A DNA stretch of 64,000 bases from assembly GCF_905220365.1 (NCBI RefSeq), contig NC_061147.1, positions 6,138,001 through 6,202,000 of the forward strand, written 5' to 3'. Origin of the DNA: Vanessa cardui. Its lineage: Eukaryota > Arthropoda > Insecta > Lepidoptera > Nymphalidae. The stretch's first letter is position 1. Each line of letters starts with the position of its first letter. A program made the position numbers and the translations under genes. A model generated the notes under the pieces. The model had not been told where the DNA came from. It did no database searches and saw only the letters and a list, made by a program, of their open reading frames with translations. Below, in pieces: positions 1 through 10,200 of the stretch.

Positions 1-420
1 AATAAATGATACGAATAAACAAAATTTCCGTCTGAACCGTTTTTTAAGGAAACACAAAACTTTAACAGCATATTTTTTGACATATTGATAATATCACTTA
101 TGAAATCGTTTTAGCATTGGGTTCAACTTCCAGTCAGGTGACCCTTAACGCACGAGACCGACCCATTGACGTAAGTATACGTCATCGTTCACGGCAGATG
201 GGTTTACATGTACCTACGAAGGTGATATTTACGAATGGTTAAAAAACATTACGATAATTGTTTCATTGGATACTGAACTTTGAAACTCGTTTTGATTGGC
301 TTATATTTGTGAAATGCAGATTAACTAAACGTTTGATTAGCGAAATGTGAGAGCATTCACGTTTGATGGTAAATGAATCTTGGATTGACAACTTGTGAAT
401 TGACAATTTACAAGATTGTA
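1..420. other. unique AT-rich sequence, nothing recognised
   Basis: No coding signal, repeat terminus or known family is visible before the first Helitron end near 425. Confidence 0.5.
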
Positions 421-424
421 TTAA

Positions 425-605
425 ACTAGCCGCGCCCGCAACTCCGCTTGCTTTTGAATTTAAGAAAAAGGTTGTTGGTCTAACCTAAGTCACTCTGTAT
501 TACATCAGCTATCTGTCAGTGAAATTTCCGTCAATATCGGTCCAACCGTTTCAGAGATAAGCCGGAACAAACAGACAGACGTATATATACAATAAATAAA
601 AAGGT
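425..605 (-). mobile_element. Helitron fragment, 3' end at left (family H2)
   Basis: Read on the minus strand, this ends in a GC-rich stem followed by CTAG, the usual Helitron 3' terminus. The body carries the stretch with 'tttcagagataagccggaac', found again at 740 and at 41110. Nonautonomous: no Rep/helicase reading frame. Confidence 0.6.
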
Positions 606-617
606 TTTTTATTTAAT

Positions 618-772
618 ACTAGCTGCGCCCGCGACCTTGTAAACGTTCAAATTTAACTAAAATATATATTATTGTAGCCTAAGTTACTCCTTGTTATATT
701 AGTTATCTGCCAGTGAAAGTGCCGTCATAATTAGTCCAGCCATTCCAGAGATTAGCCGAAACAAACAGATAG
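618..772 (-). mobile_element. second Helitron fragment of family H2
   Basis: A second minus-oriented 3' end (CTAG at 619-622 next to GCGGGCGCAG on the minus strand). The body resembles 425-605 and 40976-41235. It is in tandem with the previous copy, and the palindromic element starting at 773 abuts it. Confidence 0.55.
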
Positions 773-1355
773 ATAAAATTTTAACAAAAAGAAAAACCGA
801 CTTCAAACAAAACACTATTTTAAAACAAATAAAAATGTACTAAAAAGTAATAAAAATAATTGCATATTTAACATATTTTTTAGAGTCCTCCTAGGTAAAA
901 TGAAATGAAAAATATTAGACAACTTAAAAGTCGATTTACGATTATATAACGTAGTTATAGTTATTGTTATATTTGGAGCCGGTGTCAGCCACGGGCACAC
1001 GCTTCAACAATCAAAATAAAGAAGCGATACGAGCCTCTTGATTGACCCAGTATAATATTGTATAAAAGGTAATTTGTAAGAACCATATTTCTTAAAGTAT
1101 TCTGGTATTGTTTTTAGATAGATATAGTATAGGGTTCGCTGACACCGACTCCAAATATAGCAATAATTATAACTACATTATATAATCGTAAATCAACTTT
1201 TAAGTAGTCTAATATTTTTCATTTCATTTTACCTAGGAGGACTCTAAAAAAATATGTTAAATATGCAATTATTTTTATTACTTTTTAGTACATTTTTATT
1301 TGTTTTAAAATAGTGTTTTGTTTGAAGTCGGTTTTTCTTTTTGTTAAAATTTTAT
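773..1355. repeat. 583-bp palindromic module (arms about 220 bp)
   Basis: The left arm from 'ataaaattttaacaaaaag' to 'ggtgtcagcc' is mirrored by 1138-1355, ending 'cttttt gttaaaatttta'. The centre, about 145 bp, is not palindromic. A second copy of 589 bp is at 37921-38509. Foldback or MITE-like. Confidence 0.75.
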
Positions 1356-1734
1356 TTATTTTTTGATTTTAAGTGAAGCTGATGTAGACTAACATTTTTT
1401 TCTTAATATGGATAGATTAAGCGTGCGGTTTATATGAGTCGGAAACTACTTCGGGGACAGTTTCAAAAGAAACTTTCGAATAAAGCAAAAATAGACTTTC
1501 GAAAATACGGCTTTAATACGTCATGCGGCATAAACTACAAGGTACCACCCTCGAAAGAGCTGTAATCGACCTCAGTAAAAAATCTTTGCAAAATACTATT
1601 CGTATACTATGTCGTACATCATATGACATTACATCATATACACAAAATTTGATTAAAGACACTAAATAATTCTGCCCCAAATCGCACCCTAACTGTAAGC
1701 CGTTTAGGAGTTCCGTCAATACATAGTATATAAA

Positions 1735-1985
1735 ACAAAGCCGCTTTCTCTGTCCCTACGTTCCCTATCTTTAAAACTACGCAACGGATTTTGATGCGGT
1801 TTTTTTTAATAGATAGTGTAATTCAAGGGGAAGGTTTGTGTATATAATACATGAACAATATAGTAAAGAAACACTGACAATTTTAGAAGTTTGCAATGTG
1901 ATGTCGTAAATAAACAAAGTCTTTAGTATATGTAGTATCAGTAATCAGTATTGACCCCATGAGAAGTCGGGGCGGGTCGCTAGTT
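1735..1985 (+). mobile_element. nonautonomous Helitron (family H1)
   Basis: It starts near 'aaacaaagccgctttctctg' and ends 'ggcgggtcgCTAG|T'. Homologous copies, some inverted, are at 15343, 35583, 36638, 37317, 39533, 40550 and 54735. It seems to sit inside the composite repeat and to have been copied with it. Confidence 0.6.
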
Positions 1986-2474
1986 GATTATAATATTCGA
2001 TTATGACAATTACATGAACATAACCACGTTCCGGAAGGTGATTCAAATATCCAAGTAACCCATAAATAAAAGATTCGACCGAGTATTGCTAACGTGCTCC
2101 TCAGAATTGTTCCGTTCCCTCCCGTTCCCTTAATTTGTCATGGATCCTGTGCTCAGAACCTTACCAAACTTTCACCAAAATACTTTATAATAAAAAAAGA
2201 ATCATCAAAATGGTGCCAACCAATTTTGAGTTATTCACCTATTTATCGCGCACATACATAATGCAAATTTAAGACGTATGTCGTTTTCATACGGATACCA
2301 TCATCGGAAAAAAATAAAATTAAAATGGGACCCCACGGGAAGCACTACCTTTCAAACAAAAAAAAAATTATCAAAATCGGTCCACCCAGTAAAAAGTTAT
2401 GAGATAAACATAAAAAAAAAAAAATAAATACAGACGAATTGATAACCTCCTCCTTTTTGAAGTCGGTTGAAAAA

Positions 2475-2592
2475 TAGACAAAAATTGTATAAAATGTTAT
2501 TTTTGTATATGTACAGTGTATGTATACATATGCATTGAGTAAAAAGGGCTATTTTAATATTACAAACACACTCCAATTTTATTATATGAATA
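2475..2592 (-). mobile_element. Helitron H2 5'-part fragment
   Basis: The reverse complement begins 'catataataaaattggagtg', which matches the 5' part of the complete H2 copy at 40976-41235. Confidence 0.5.
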
Positions 2593-2945
2593 GATAAAGA
2601 TATCAATTAATTAAGAACGCTTTACTAACCGTGTACACACAATATATAAGAACTATTAGAAAATCGCGTGGAAAACGTAATTCTAATGTTTCTATAGAGT
2701 TCAAATAAACGTGTAACTGTGCAGATATATATAACGTTGTTGTAAATAAGTTAACCGTGCACTAATATAATTATGGCGTGTGCTGTCCGCTACATTGGAT
2801 ATTACACGTATAGTGACGTCAAGCTGAGCGGGGCAGAATACGTTTAGGACAGTTCTATAAATTCCTACGACATATGTTGAAATGTATTCATAAGTGTTTA
2901 TGATACGTAGCAATATAATTGTTTATAATGACTATACAACAAAAA

Positions 2946-3211
2946 CAACAGCCTATAAATTTCTCACTGCTCGACTAAGGCCTCCTCTCCCTTTAAGGAG
3001 AAGGTTTGGAACATATTCCACCACGATATTCCAATGCGGGTTGTTGGAATACACATGTGGCAGAATTTCTATTAAATTAGACACAATCATGTTTCTTCAC
3101 GATGTTTTCTTTCACCGCTGAGCACAAGATGAATTATAAACACAAATTAAGAACATGGATATTCAGTTTGGGTTTGAACCCGCAATCATCGGTTAAGATG
3201 CACGCGTTCTA
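2946..3211 (-). mobile_element. tRNA-headed SINE (family A, Metulj-like)
   Basis: On the minus strand the head reads 'agaacgcgtgcatcttaacc' then 'gcgggttcaaaccc' (pol III B-box-like). The body has 'ccacatgtg' and the 3' end 'cccagcagtggg' type motif with 'acaggctgtt'. About 266 bp, lacking only the extreme 5' bases. At 3229 a second, plus-oriented 3' part follows head to head. Confidence 0.8.
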
Positions 3212-3228
3212 CAGGGTGACTACTTTTC

Positions 3229-3322
3229 AACAGCGTGGTGGAATATGTTCCAAAACCCTCTCCTTAATGGGAGAGGAGGCCTTAGCCCAGCAGTGGGTAA
3301 TTTACAAGCTGTTACTTTACTT
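3229..3322 (+). mobile_element. SINE A, 3' portion only
   Basis: From 'cagcgtggtggaatatgttc' through 'agcccagcagtgggtaattt' to 'gctgttacttta'. It is 5'-truncated and opposite in orientation to the adjoining copy, which creates an inverted pair. Confidence 0.75.
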
Positions 3323-3744
3323 TACAGTCATCATAAGTGCATCTTTTATTAAATTGTTCTTTGAATTCTTCTTCTTGCGTCTACCAAACATACCCATTTT
3401 GGTAGACTGAAGAAAACTTTTTCCGTAAATCCTCTTTATAGAGGATGGGTATTCCGAACAGTTATCCTATCGCCATTACCTCGCAATACGAACAGAGGAC
3501 GTAAGTCTGTCTGGTCAGTGACCTCTAAGCGGTTTACTTGAGAAGGCATCTGTTATCAATGGTTGATCTGTTGTTGTCTGGCTCTCAGATAAATACAATG
3601 TCTCCAAATTTACTTTTAATTATTTATTATTTTGAAGTCTTTGGTGATTGAAACGACGTCAAACATCTTTACGAAGGTCAATAGTTTGAGTTAACTTGAA
3701 TAATATGCATTTATTACAGGCTAATAAGCACAATACTGTTGTTT

Positions 3745-3830
3745 AGCGGTGGAATATCTGATGAGTGGGTGGTACCAACCCAGGCGGGCTTGCACAAAGC
3801 CCTACCACCAAGTGAACCAAGTACCTACAA
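3745..3830 (-). repeat. fragment of retroposon family C
   Basis: Contains 'gatgagtgggtggtaccaac' and 'gggcttgcacaaagccctac', the 5' part of the family seen best at 57185-57478 and 59595-59870. Confidence 0.55.
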
Positions 3831-4145
3831 CCTCTATCATTGTTGTGCATTGTACGAATACTAGCATCAAAAACTTTAGAAAAGTTGATTATCTAAGTGT
3901 TAGATGATATTGAAATTACAGTTTTTGCCTTCACACCATGGCGGCGGGTGTTTTAGTTCACATGATATATAATATTCTTTATTAAGAATTATATACAGTA
4001 ACTAGTTTTAGTTCATATTTGTATATATTTAAGTATTTTATGTTACTATGTAATGACGTATGATGGCGTATTGATATATCGTTGGGATTTTCACAAATCC
4101 TTATTTTATACTCATTTTTAATTTATAATAACGTTGTAAATAAGT

Positions 4146-4262
4146 TGATCCGAGATGGCCCAGTGATTAGAACGCGTGCATCTTAATCGATGATTGCCGG
4201 TTCAAACCCAGGCAAGCACCACAGAACGTGTGCTAAATTTGTGTTTATAATTCATCTCAATA
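4146..4262 (+). mobile_element. SINE A, tRNA-like head
   Basis: Begins 'gatccgagatggcccagtga' and includes the A-box-like and B-box-like parts ('ggttcaaaccc'), then stops after 'tataattcatctc'. Truncated at its 3' side. Confidence 0.75.
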
Positions 4263-4519
4263 TATTCCAAAATTTCTGTTATTTAAAACATTACCTACCC
4301 TAAATACGCGTGTATACATTTGATCGAGTTTAGTAGCTTAATGTTAATATTTTTTTAATTTTCATCGTAAAATATAGGATTAGTGATGGTTACACAACTT
4401 TTAATTTCCGTCTAATCTTGTAAAATATTGCCTGAAATATGATGTGATCATTTAATGATAAATATTGCCAATCATATTTGATTATTTAAATAAGCACTGT
4501 AAGGGCAATACTCTCTCTT

Positions 4520-4745
4520 TTTTTTCGTTTGCTTCATTACTGAAGGCCGTGCTTGTCCTGAAATGCTTTTACCGAAGTGTCGACTAGCTTCCTCCACACC
4601 ACTCTATCCATGGCTATCATCAGGGTAGTCGGAATATTGAGTCTCGTTATATTTCGAATCTGGTCGGACTAGCGGGTAGATATTCGACCGTGAGATCTCT
4701 TGCCTTCGATTTTCCCTACTACAACCAGTTTATCCAGACTGTCTG
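4520..4745 (-). pseudogene. RTE-type LINE relic, C-terminal tail of ORF2
   Basis: The minus-strand reading gives a fragment with 'GKIEGKRSHGRISTR', a stop codon, then 'DQIRNITRL' and 'AMDRVVWRKLV'. This is the usual tail of RTE-group reverse transcriptases (K-E-G-R-G-R-x-P-T-R-W, then D-R-x-x-W-R). The expected Trp is replaced by a TAG stop. No RT domain remains. The copy directly abuts a minus SINE A fragment. Confidence 0.6.
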
Positions 4746-4761
4746 GTTGTCTCCGGGCAAT

Positions 4762-4898
4762 GTAACAACAACAGCCTGTAAATTCCCACTGCTGGGCTAA
4801 AGGCCTCCTCTCCCTTTGAGGAGAAGGTTTGGATTCAAATGTGGTTTGGATTCAAAAAGGTTCCAATGCGGGTTGGAACAGCGTGGTGGCAATATGAC
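4762..4898 (-). mobile_element. rearranged SINE A fragment
   Basis: Minus-oriented 3' part ('acagcctgtaaattcccact'), followed by a short internal duplication and then a bit of the same region in plus orientation ('aacagcgtggtgg'). Confidence 0.6.
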
Positions 4899-4991
4899 CA
4901 AAATATCTTAGAGCTCGTTAGTAACATATAGTGGATAGTCTGGTAGTTATCAAAGGGCAATACACCGATTGTCAATTGTTTTAATAACACA

Positions 4992-5180
4992 CTAGTAGTC
5001 GCCGGGGGATTCGCTCGCGTTTTCGTGTGTTGGTTGTCACGTGTCGGGCAAAAAAGTAGCCTATGTCCTTTCTTAGAATTCAAGTTTGCTTCATACCAAA
5101 TTTCATCAAATTCGGTTCAACGGTTTACTCGTAAAAGAACGACAGACAGACAGAGCTAACATTTACAATATTAAATAATA
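4992..5180 (-). mobile_element. Lep1-type Helitron copy
   Basis: On the minus strand: 'tctgtctgtctgtcgttctt', then the 'gatgaaatttggtatgaagc' block, then a GC-rich end and CTAG at 4992-4995. Other members are at 12090, 20815, 34330, 42977, 50781, 51565 and 63120. Confidence 0.65.
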
Positions 5181-5189
5181 ATAAAGATT

Positions 5190-5645
5190 AATTTAAGAAG
5201 TTGGACGAGATAATCTATGTGTATCGTGAGATGGCTGTAAAATAATAATATTTTAATGGACTAAAATAATTAATTTCCATGTTTCAAATGAGGATTGCAC
5301 TATAAAAAATCATTAATTGTTTCATAATTCATAAATATTTAATGTTACATAATTTAAAACTGCTCCTGACTAAAATTAACACGCAATATTACGTGCAACA
5401 GATTTGATTAATTGCAGCTATTATTTATGTAGGCGTTAGTGATTACATCTTAAACTGTATATTAAAATATTTCATCGAATCATTATATTTCTCTCATTAA
5501 AAGTAGGACAATAGGCAGCAATTGTTTTCGTTCGACGACTGTTTTAAGTGGTACTTAAATAAAAAGTCGTGCATGGTGGCAATTTCAAATTCAAATTGAA
5601 AATAAAAAAATATTGTTGTAAATTAGAATCATCAATTTTCTTCAT
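5190..5645. other. unique AT-rich sequence
   Basis: Nothing recognised. The last 25 bases form a pyrimidine-rich stretch ending in TAG at 5648, which could serve as a splice acceptor. Confidence 0.4.
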
Positions 5646-5648
5646 AGT

Positions 5649-5780
5649 TGATGTATGGGGTCTGAATCACTTAATGGATGTATCAAATAATTATGGCATA
5701 AATGTGGCAACAAACCTCACAAATGTGTTACGATGGGGTTTTCATTATTGTCATGTGTGCAGAGTTACCAATATATCTAG
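5649..5780 (+). CDS. weak candidate internal exon, product unknown
   Basis: Flanked by a pyrimidine-rich acceptor (ending TTCATAG) and a consensus donor (CTAG|GTAAGT at 5781). The open frame reads 'DVWGLNHLMDVSNNYGINVA' then 'TNLTNVLRWGFHYCHVCR'. It contains several Trp, Cys and His codons and no stop. No homology is recognised, and open frames of this size are expected by chance in this AT-rich window. It lies on the strand opposite to the better exon at 6304-6414, so both need not belong to one gene. Confidence 0.25.
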
Positions 5781-6303
5781 GTAAGTTAAAAATTATCACG
5801 CAATTAATAACATTATTTGATATAATATTAGACTTAAGGGCATAAAATCTTGTAGTATAATTTTATATGCCATGTCGAGTTAGCCTGAGAGTGGCATCCA
5901 TGTTAATTTAAATTTAATTATATAACGTATTTATTAGGTTCTTCTTAAGTAGCCAGGTAGCCTTCCTAATAAAATAAATAAATACATGATGATTTTAATT
6001 TTTATGCCCTTCTTCCATTTAATAGCTCTCCGTACCGTCTTCTCACAGGTGTTAGAGCAGTGTGTATGAACAACAAAAACTAACGTATACTTACGTATAT
6101 ATAAGTCACTTGCCTAAGGAAACTCTTTGGGAATGCTTTTAGTGGAATGGTTTTTCGCATGTAAAAGAATTCACAAAAATGCTTGGCACCAGTTTTTAAA
6201 GTCGTTTTGGTCACATTTGGTTTTATTAAACCAAAAAAGCTATGGAGTAACACCAATAATTTTCTCTGCATATATAATAGAAAGAACAAAGAATATAACT
6301 TAC

Positions 6304-6414
6304 CATGTGGTAACGAATGTGCGTGCCTCCGGAACGAACCCCTTCATTGAGTTGTATGGAGCTCACACTGCCCGCATCATCATCCATAAACCCTGTCTTC
6401 TTGTAACGAGCCAT
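6304..6414 (-). CDS. probable coding exon of a host gene, 111 nt, product unknown
   Basis: On the minus strand a pyrimidine-rich acceptor ending TTGTTCAG directly precedes ATG, and the frame runs 37 codons to a consensus donor, CACATG|GTAAGT. The peptide starts MARYKKTGFMDDDAGSVSSI and continues QLNEGVRSGGTHIRYHM. GC content is about 50 percent in DNA that is about one-third GC, and codon choice looks protein-like. It is a multiple of three, so it could be an internal phase-0 exon, or the first coding exon after a 5' UTR exon with translation starting at the ATG. The acidic DDD stretch and Ser-rich part suggest a flexible cytoplasmic segment. I do not recognise the family. No neighbouring exon was identified on either side. 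Confidence 0.65.
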
Positions 6415-6469
6415 CTGAACAAAAAACAAAATCTCAGAAAACTCAGATAATAGGGACTCCAAAAAAATA

Positions 6470-7205
6470 TTACTAGGACAGAAGACAATTATAATATATA
6501 TTAAGAAAACGTGAAAAATAGTTTAGGTTAACCTGATTTGGACTATTGTATCGTTCGTCCGTCAAAAGGATGTATTTGTGGTACAGTTAAAAATATTTGC
6601 ACTTTTTGGATAATAAGTGCAAATACAGAAAAATAAAGCCAATCAGTTTTAAAGTACTCAAAGGTGTGAATACTCTATTTTTAAGGATTACTTAGGCATC
6701 CTTATAGGATGAAACACTAATCCGCCACAAAAATGGAGTACGACCGTAACCGTGAATGGCAATTTTTCATACCGTCCTGCCACTGAATATTTAAGTCAAA
6801 ATCAAATAAATATTATTTTCCCGACCGCTGCCTTTAAAGAAAGAGAAGAGATCCCAAGGCTCTCAGTAGTTTCAGCTTAATACGCCAGCGAATTCTTTTA
6901 TTTTGACACAGGTATCCTCAAAAACGAATGTGACGTACGTAAAACAAAAGAAGCTTTCGTGTCTTTCTGTCTTAGTAGAACGATAAGATAGACCAAAGAC
7001 ATTGTTAAAGACTCCAAAATAATTTGAGGATGGTGATTGAAGAACAGACGAATTAAGGCTTGGATAATGAATTTTAATTGCATTGAATTTAAAATGCCAA
7101 CGAAATTTTTTAAAATTACATTCCTTACAATGTTTCTTACAATTATAAATATATGTTTAATTTATAGGTAGATAGGTGGAAGGTAAATAGCCTTCTGGTT
7201 CTAAG
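6470..7205. other. unique sequence, nothing recognised
   Basis: Contains short open frames only. It may be intron of the minus-strand gene whose exon is at 6304-6414. Confidence 0.4.
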
Positions 7206-10200
7206 TTGTTCAAACTCAAACTCAAACTCAAATATCTTTATTCAACATAGAAGCATTACACTTTCTTATTGATGGACAATTGAAACACTACCACCGGTTC
7301 GGAAAGAAAATACCCTAACCTGAGAAGAACCGGCGAAAGAAACTCAGCGGGTTTTTTTTTTTTTTGTTTGTCTTATGTATTATGTAAATAAACAAATTAA
7401 TATGAGATGAAATAGCCAGGAGGCGATCGTATCATTCCCAAGGTGTGCTATCGATCATAAACTCATTAATTGTATAATAACCTTTTACACACAAGCGTTC
7501 CTTAATAATTTTTTTAAATTTGGCAACAGAGGCATTTTGAACGCTTTCTGGGATCCTGTTGTAAAACCGTATACATTGCCCCACAAAGGAGTTACTGACT
7601 CTACGCAGTCGAGTAACAGGAGTAACAAGTTTGTGTTTGTTCCTTGTACCAATGTTATGAGTATCACATTTTCTCATGAAATCATTAATATTTTTTCGTA
7701 CATACATAACATTAGAGAATATATATTGAGAAGCAACAGTCAATATCTTGATTTCTTTAAATTTATTCCTTAACGATTCTTTAGCTCCTAGGTTGTAGAT
7801 TGCGCGAATAGCCCTCTTCTGTAGCACAAATATGGTATGGATAGCGGCTGCATTGCCCCACAGCACAATACCGTATGACATTATACTATGAAAGTAGCTG
7901 AAATATACTAAGCGAGCCGTATCAACATCGGTACATAATCTAATTTTTTTGACCGCGAATGCCGCAGAACTCAGTCTACTCGCCAATCCGTCAATATGAG
8001 GGCCCCATTGCAACTTGGCATCAACAGTAAGGCCAAGAAACTCAGCAGAATCAATTGGATCCATCGATTCCCCATTGATGAGTACATCGGCTTTTACATT
8101 TTGTACATTTGGCGTACTAAATTTCACAATTTTAGTTTTATTATTATTTAGTTTAAGATTATTTACGCTAAACCAATGTACTATATCAGCTATAGCATTG
8201 TTTACGTCGTCGTACTGTACCTGTTTTCTATTAATTTTAAAAACTAAGGAGGTGTCATCAGCAAACAATACTATATCATGTTTGTTCCCAACAAGAAAGG
8301 GCAAGTCATTTATATATGTGAGAAACAGAAAAGGTCCAAGAATTGATCCCTGAGGGACCCCCATACCAACTGAGACCCCAGGAGACCTTTTTCCTTTAAC
8401 GTCAACCCTCTGAATTCTATTGTTAAGATAGGAAGTCAGAAGGTCGAGCGCACATTCTCTAATTCCATAGTGATAAAGTTTCCTGACCAGAGTCTCATGT
8501 TGAACACAATCAAAAGCTTTGGATAAGTCACAGAAAATCCCTAAGGCATCCCGTGACTCTTCCCAGGCTTCATAGATATTCTTAATAAGCTCGATACCAG
8601 CGTCTGTAGTCGAGCGACCCCTCGTGAAGCCAAATTGTTTACTATGAAGGAGATTATGTTTGTTAAAGTGTTCTAATAATTGATTTAGAATTATTTTCTC
8701 AAATATTTTGCTCAGGGTAGGTAGAATTGAAATTGGCCTATAGTTGTTGGGGTCTGAAGAACTACCAGATTTAAATATTGGAATAACTTTACTATGTTTC
8801 ATCAGGTCAGGAAATATACCACGTTGGACACAACTATTGAATATTAAAGCAAGATAAGGTGCAATCACATCAATAATCGAATTTATCACCTTTAGAGAAA
8901 TACCCCATAAATCAGCCGTTTTCTTGATGTCTAATGACTTAAAGGCGCGTATTATGTCGTTGGGGTTTACAAGGGTAAAATTAAAGTTAGAATTGCAAGC
9001 TCTTACATTTTCTTTCATCAATGACTCGGCAACATCAGGAGAAGAAATAAGTAACTTAGTTGTGAAAACTGGTATGTCAGCAAAAAATTTTTCAAAAACT
9101 GTAGCAACTTCCTTTTGACTATTTACTACTTTACTATTATAATTCAGGCTCAATTCGGAGTTGCAACTGCCAACTCTACCAGTTTCACAATTAATAATTT
9201 TCCAGGTCATTTTTATCTTGTCATGTGCATTCTTAATTTTATTTTTTATAGTTAAAGATTTTGCCAAAAAGCACACTTTTTTAAATAATTTTGAATAGTT
9301 ACTTACATAATTGGCAAAAGTGGCACTATGATTGTATGTCCTTTCATTGTAAAGCTCATACATTCGTTGCCTACTTTTATGAATTCCAATAGTCGCCCAA
9401 TCATTGAATTTTAAAAAGTTTTTTGTATTAACTGTTTTAGAAGTGAATATGGATTTAAAATTGTTTCTAATTAATTTGAATAAATTGTTATACAAGACAT
9501 TGGGATTGTCACTAAAAGATAGGTGAGGGAGATTAGCCATAATATTACTTCTAAACTTCTCAATACGACTTGTGGTCAAAGGAACAAACATTATCTTTTC
9601 AGAAGTACTTACTTTTTTAACATGAAAATTAAATAACGCTTGTTGTCCACAATGATCTGAACTTAAGTTATTAATAATAATTTTGTGTTGTGGAATGTAT
9701 GTAGCAAATATATTATCTATGCAAGTTGCTGTGGAATCTGTTATTCTAGTTGGCTCTAAGAACAGATTTACCAGATTATATGAACTTAACAAAGATCTGA
9801 ATCTAATACTTGTGGTTGAATTATGCAATAAATTTATATTAAAATCTCCACAAACAATAATTTCTTTATTAGATCCAGATAATTTCGATAAAACATTGTC
9901 CAACATATTTTCAAATAATTCATATAATCCACTAGGGGGCCTGTATACGCATACAACAATGACACGCTCAAGCTCTGCACAGGCTATTTCAATAGTTTGC
10001 TCAATAGAAAGGCTCACAATATCTTTACGTTCTTTATATTTAATATTTTTACTCATAAGTATTAAAGAGCCACCACGTATAGCTTTATTTCTACTGAACA
10101 GACTAGCAATCTGGTGCCCACTAAAGTTAAACATAACCTGATAATTTTGAAGCCAATGTTCAGTTACACACAAAATATCAATGCCATTACAGGTCAAAAA

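Larger units (their letters stand above)
773..2474 (+). mobile_element. 1.7-kb composite repeat bounded by inverted ACCGACTTCAA
   Basis: Both ends carry ACCGACTTCAA in inverted orientation. The left part (773-1355) is a palindromic module with arms of about 220 bp. The right part (about 1985-2474) is the 'gaagtcggttga' repeat seen at 13980 and 36790. A Helitron body with hairpin and CTAG end (about 1735-1985) lies between them. The whole unit recurs inverted at 36790-38509, and a deleted version with the same ends is at 32505-32855. No transposase is visible and the superfamily is unknown. Repeated occurrence with the same ends suggests mobility as one unit. Confidence 0.6.

Noticed and set aside
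2894..3410. Open frames of 75 and 102 codons
   Set aside because: They lie across SINE A copies; equivalent frames recur at 43668 and 56024.
4146..4262. tRNA gene at SINE heads (also at 10933, 31882, 35841, 55914)
   Set aside because: A and B boxes are present, but the acceptor stem does not close and a SINE body follows in every copy.
6127..6450. 107-codon plus-strand frame
   Set aside because: Antisense of the exon at 6304-6414, whose minus-strand splice sites are far better.
9683..10141. 152-codon plus-strand frame
   Set aside because: Shadow of the LINE ORF2 on the other strand, as are frames at 7537, 8015 and 8924.
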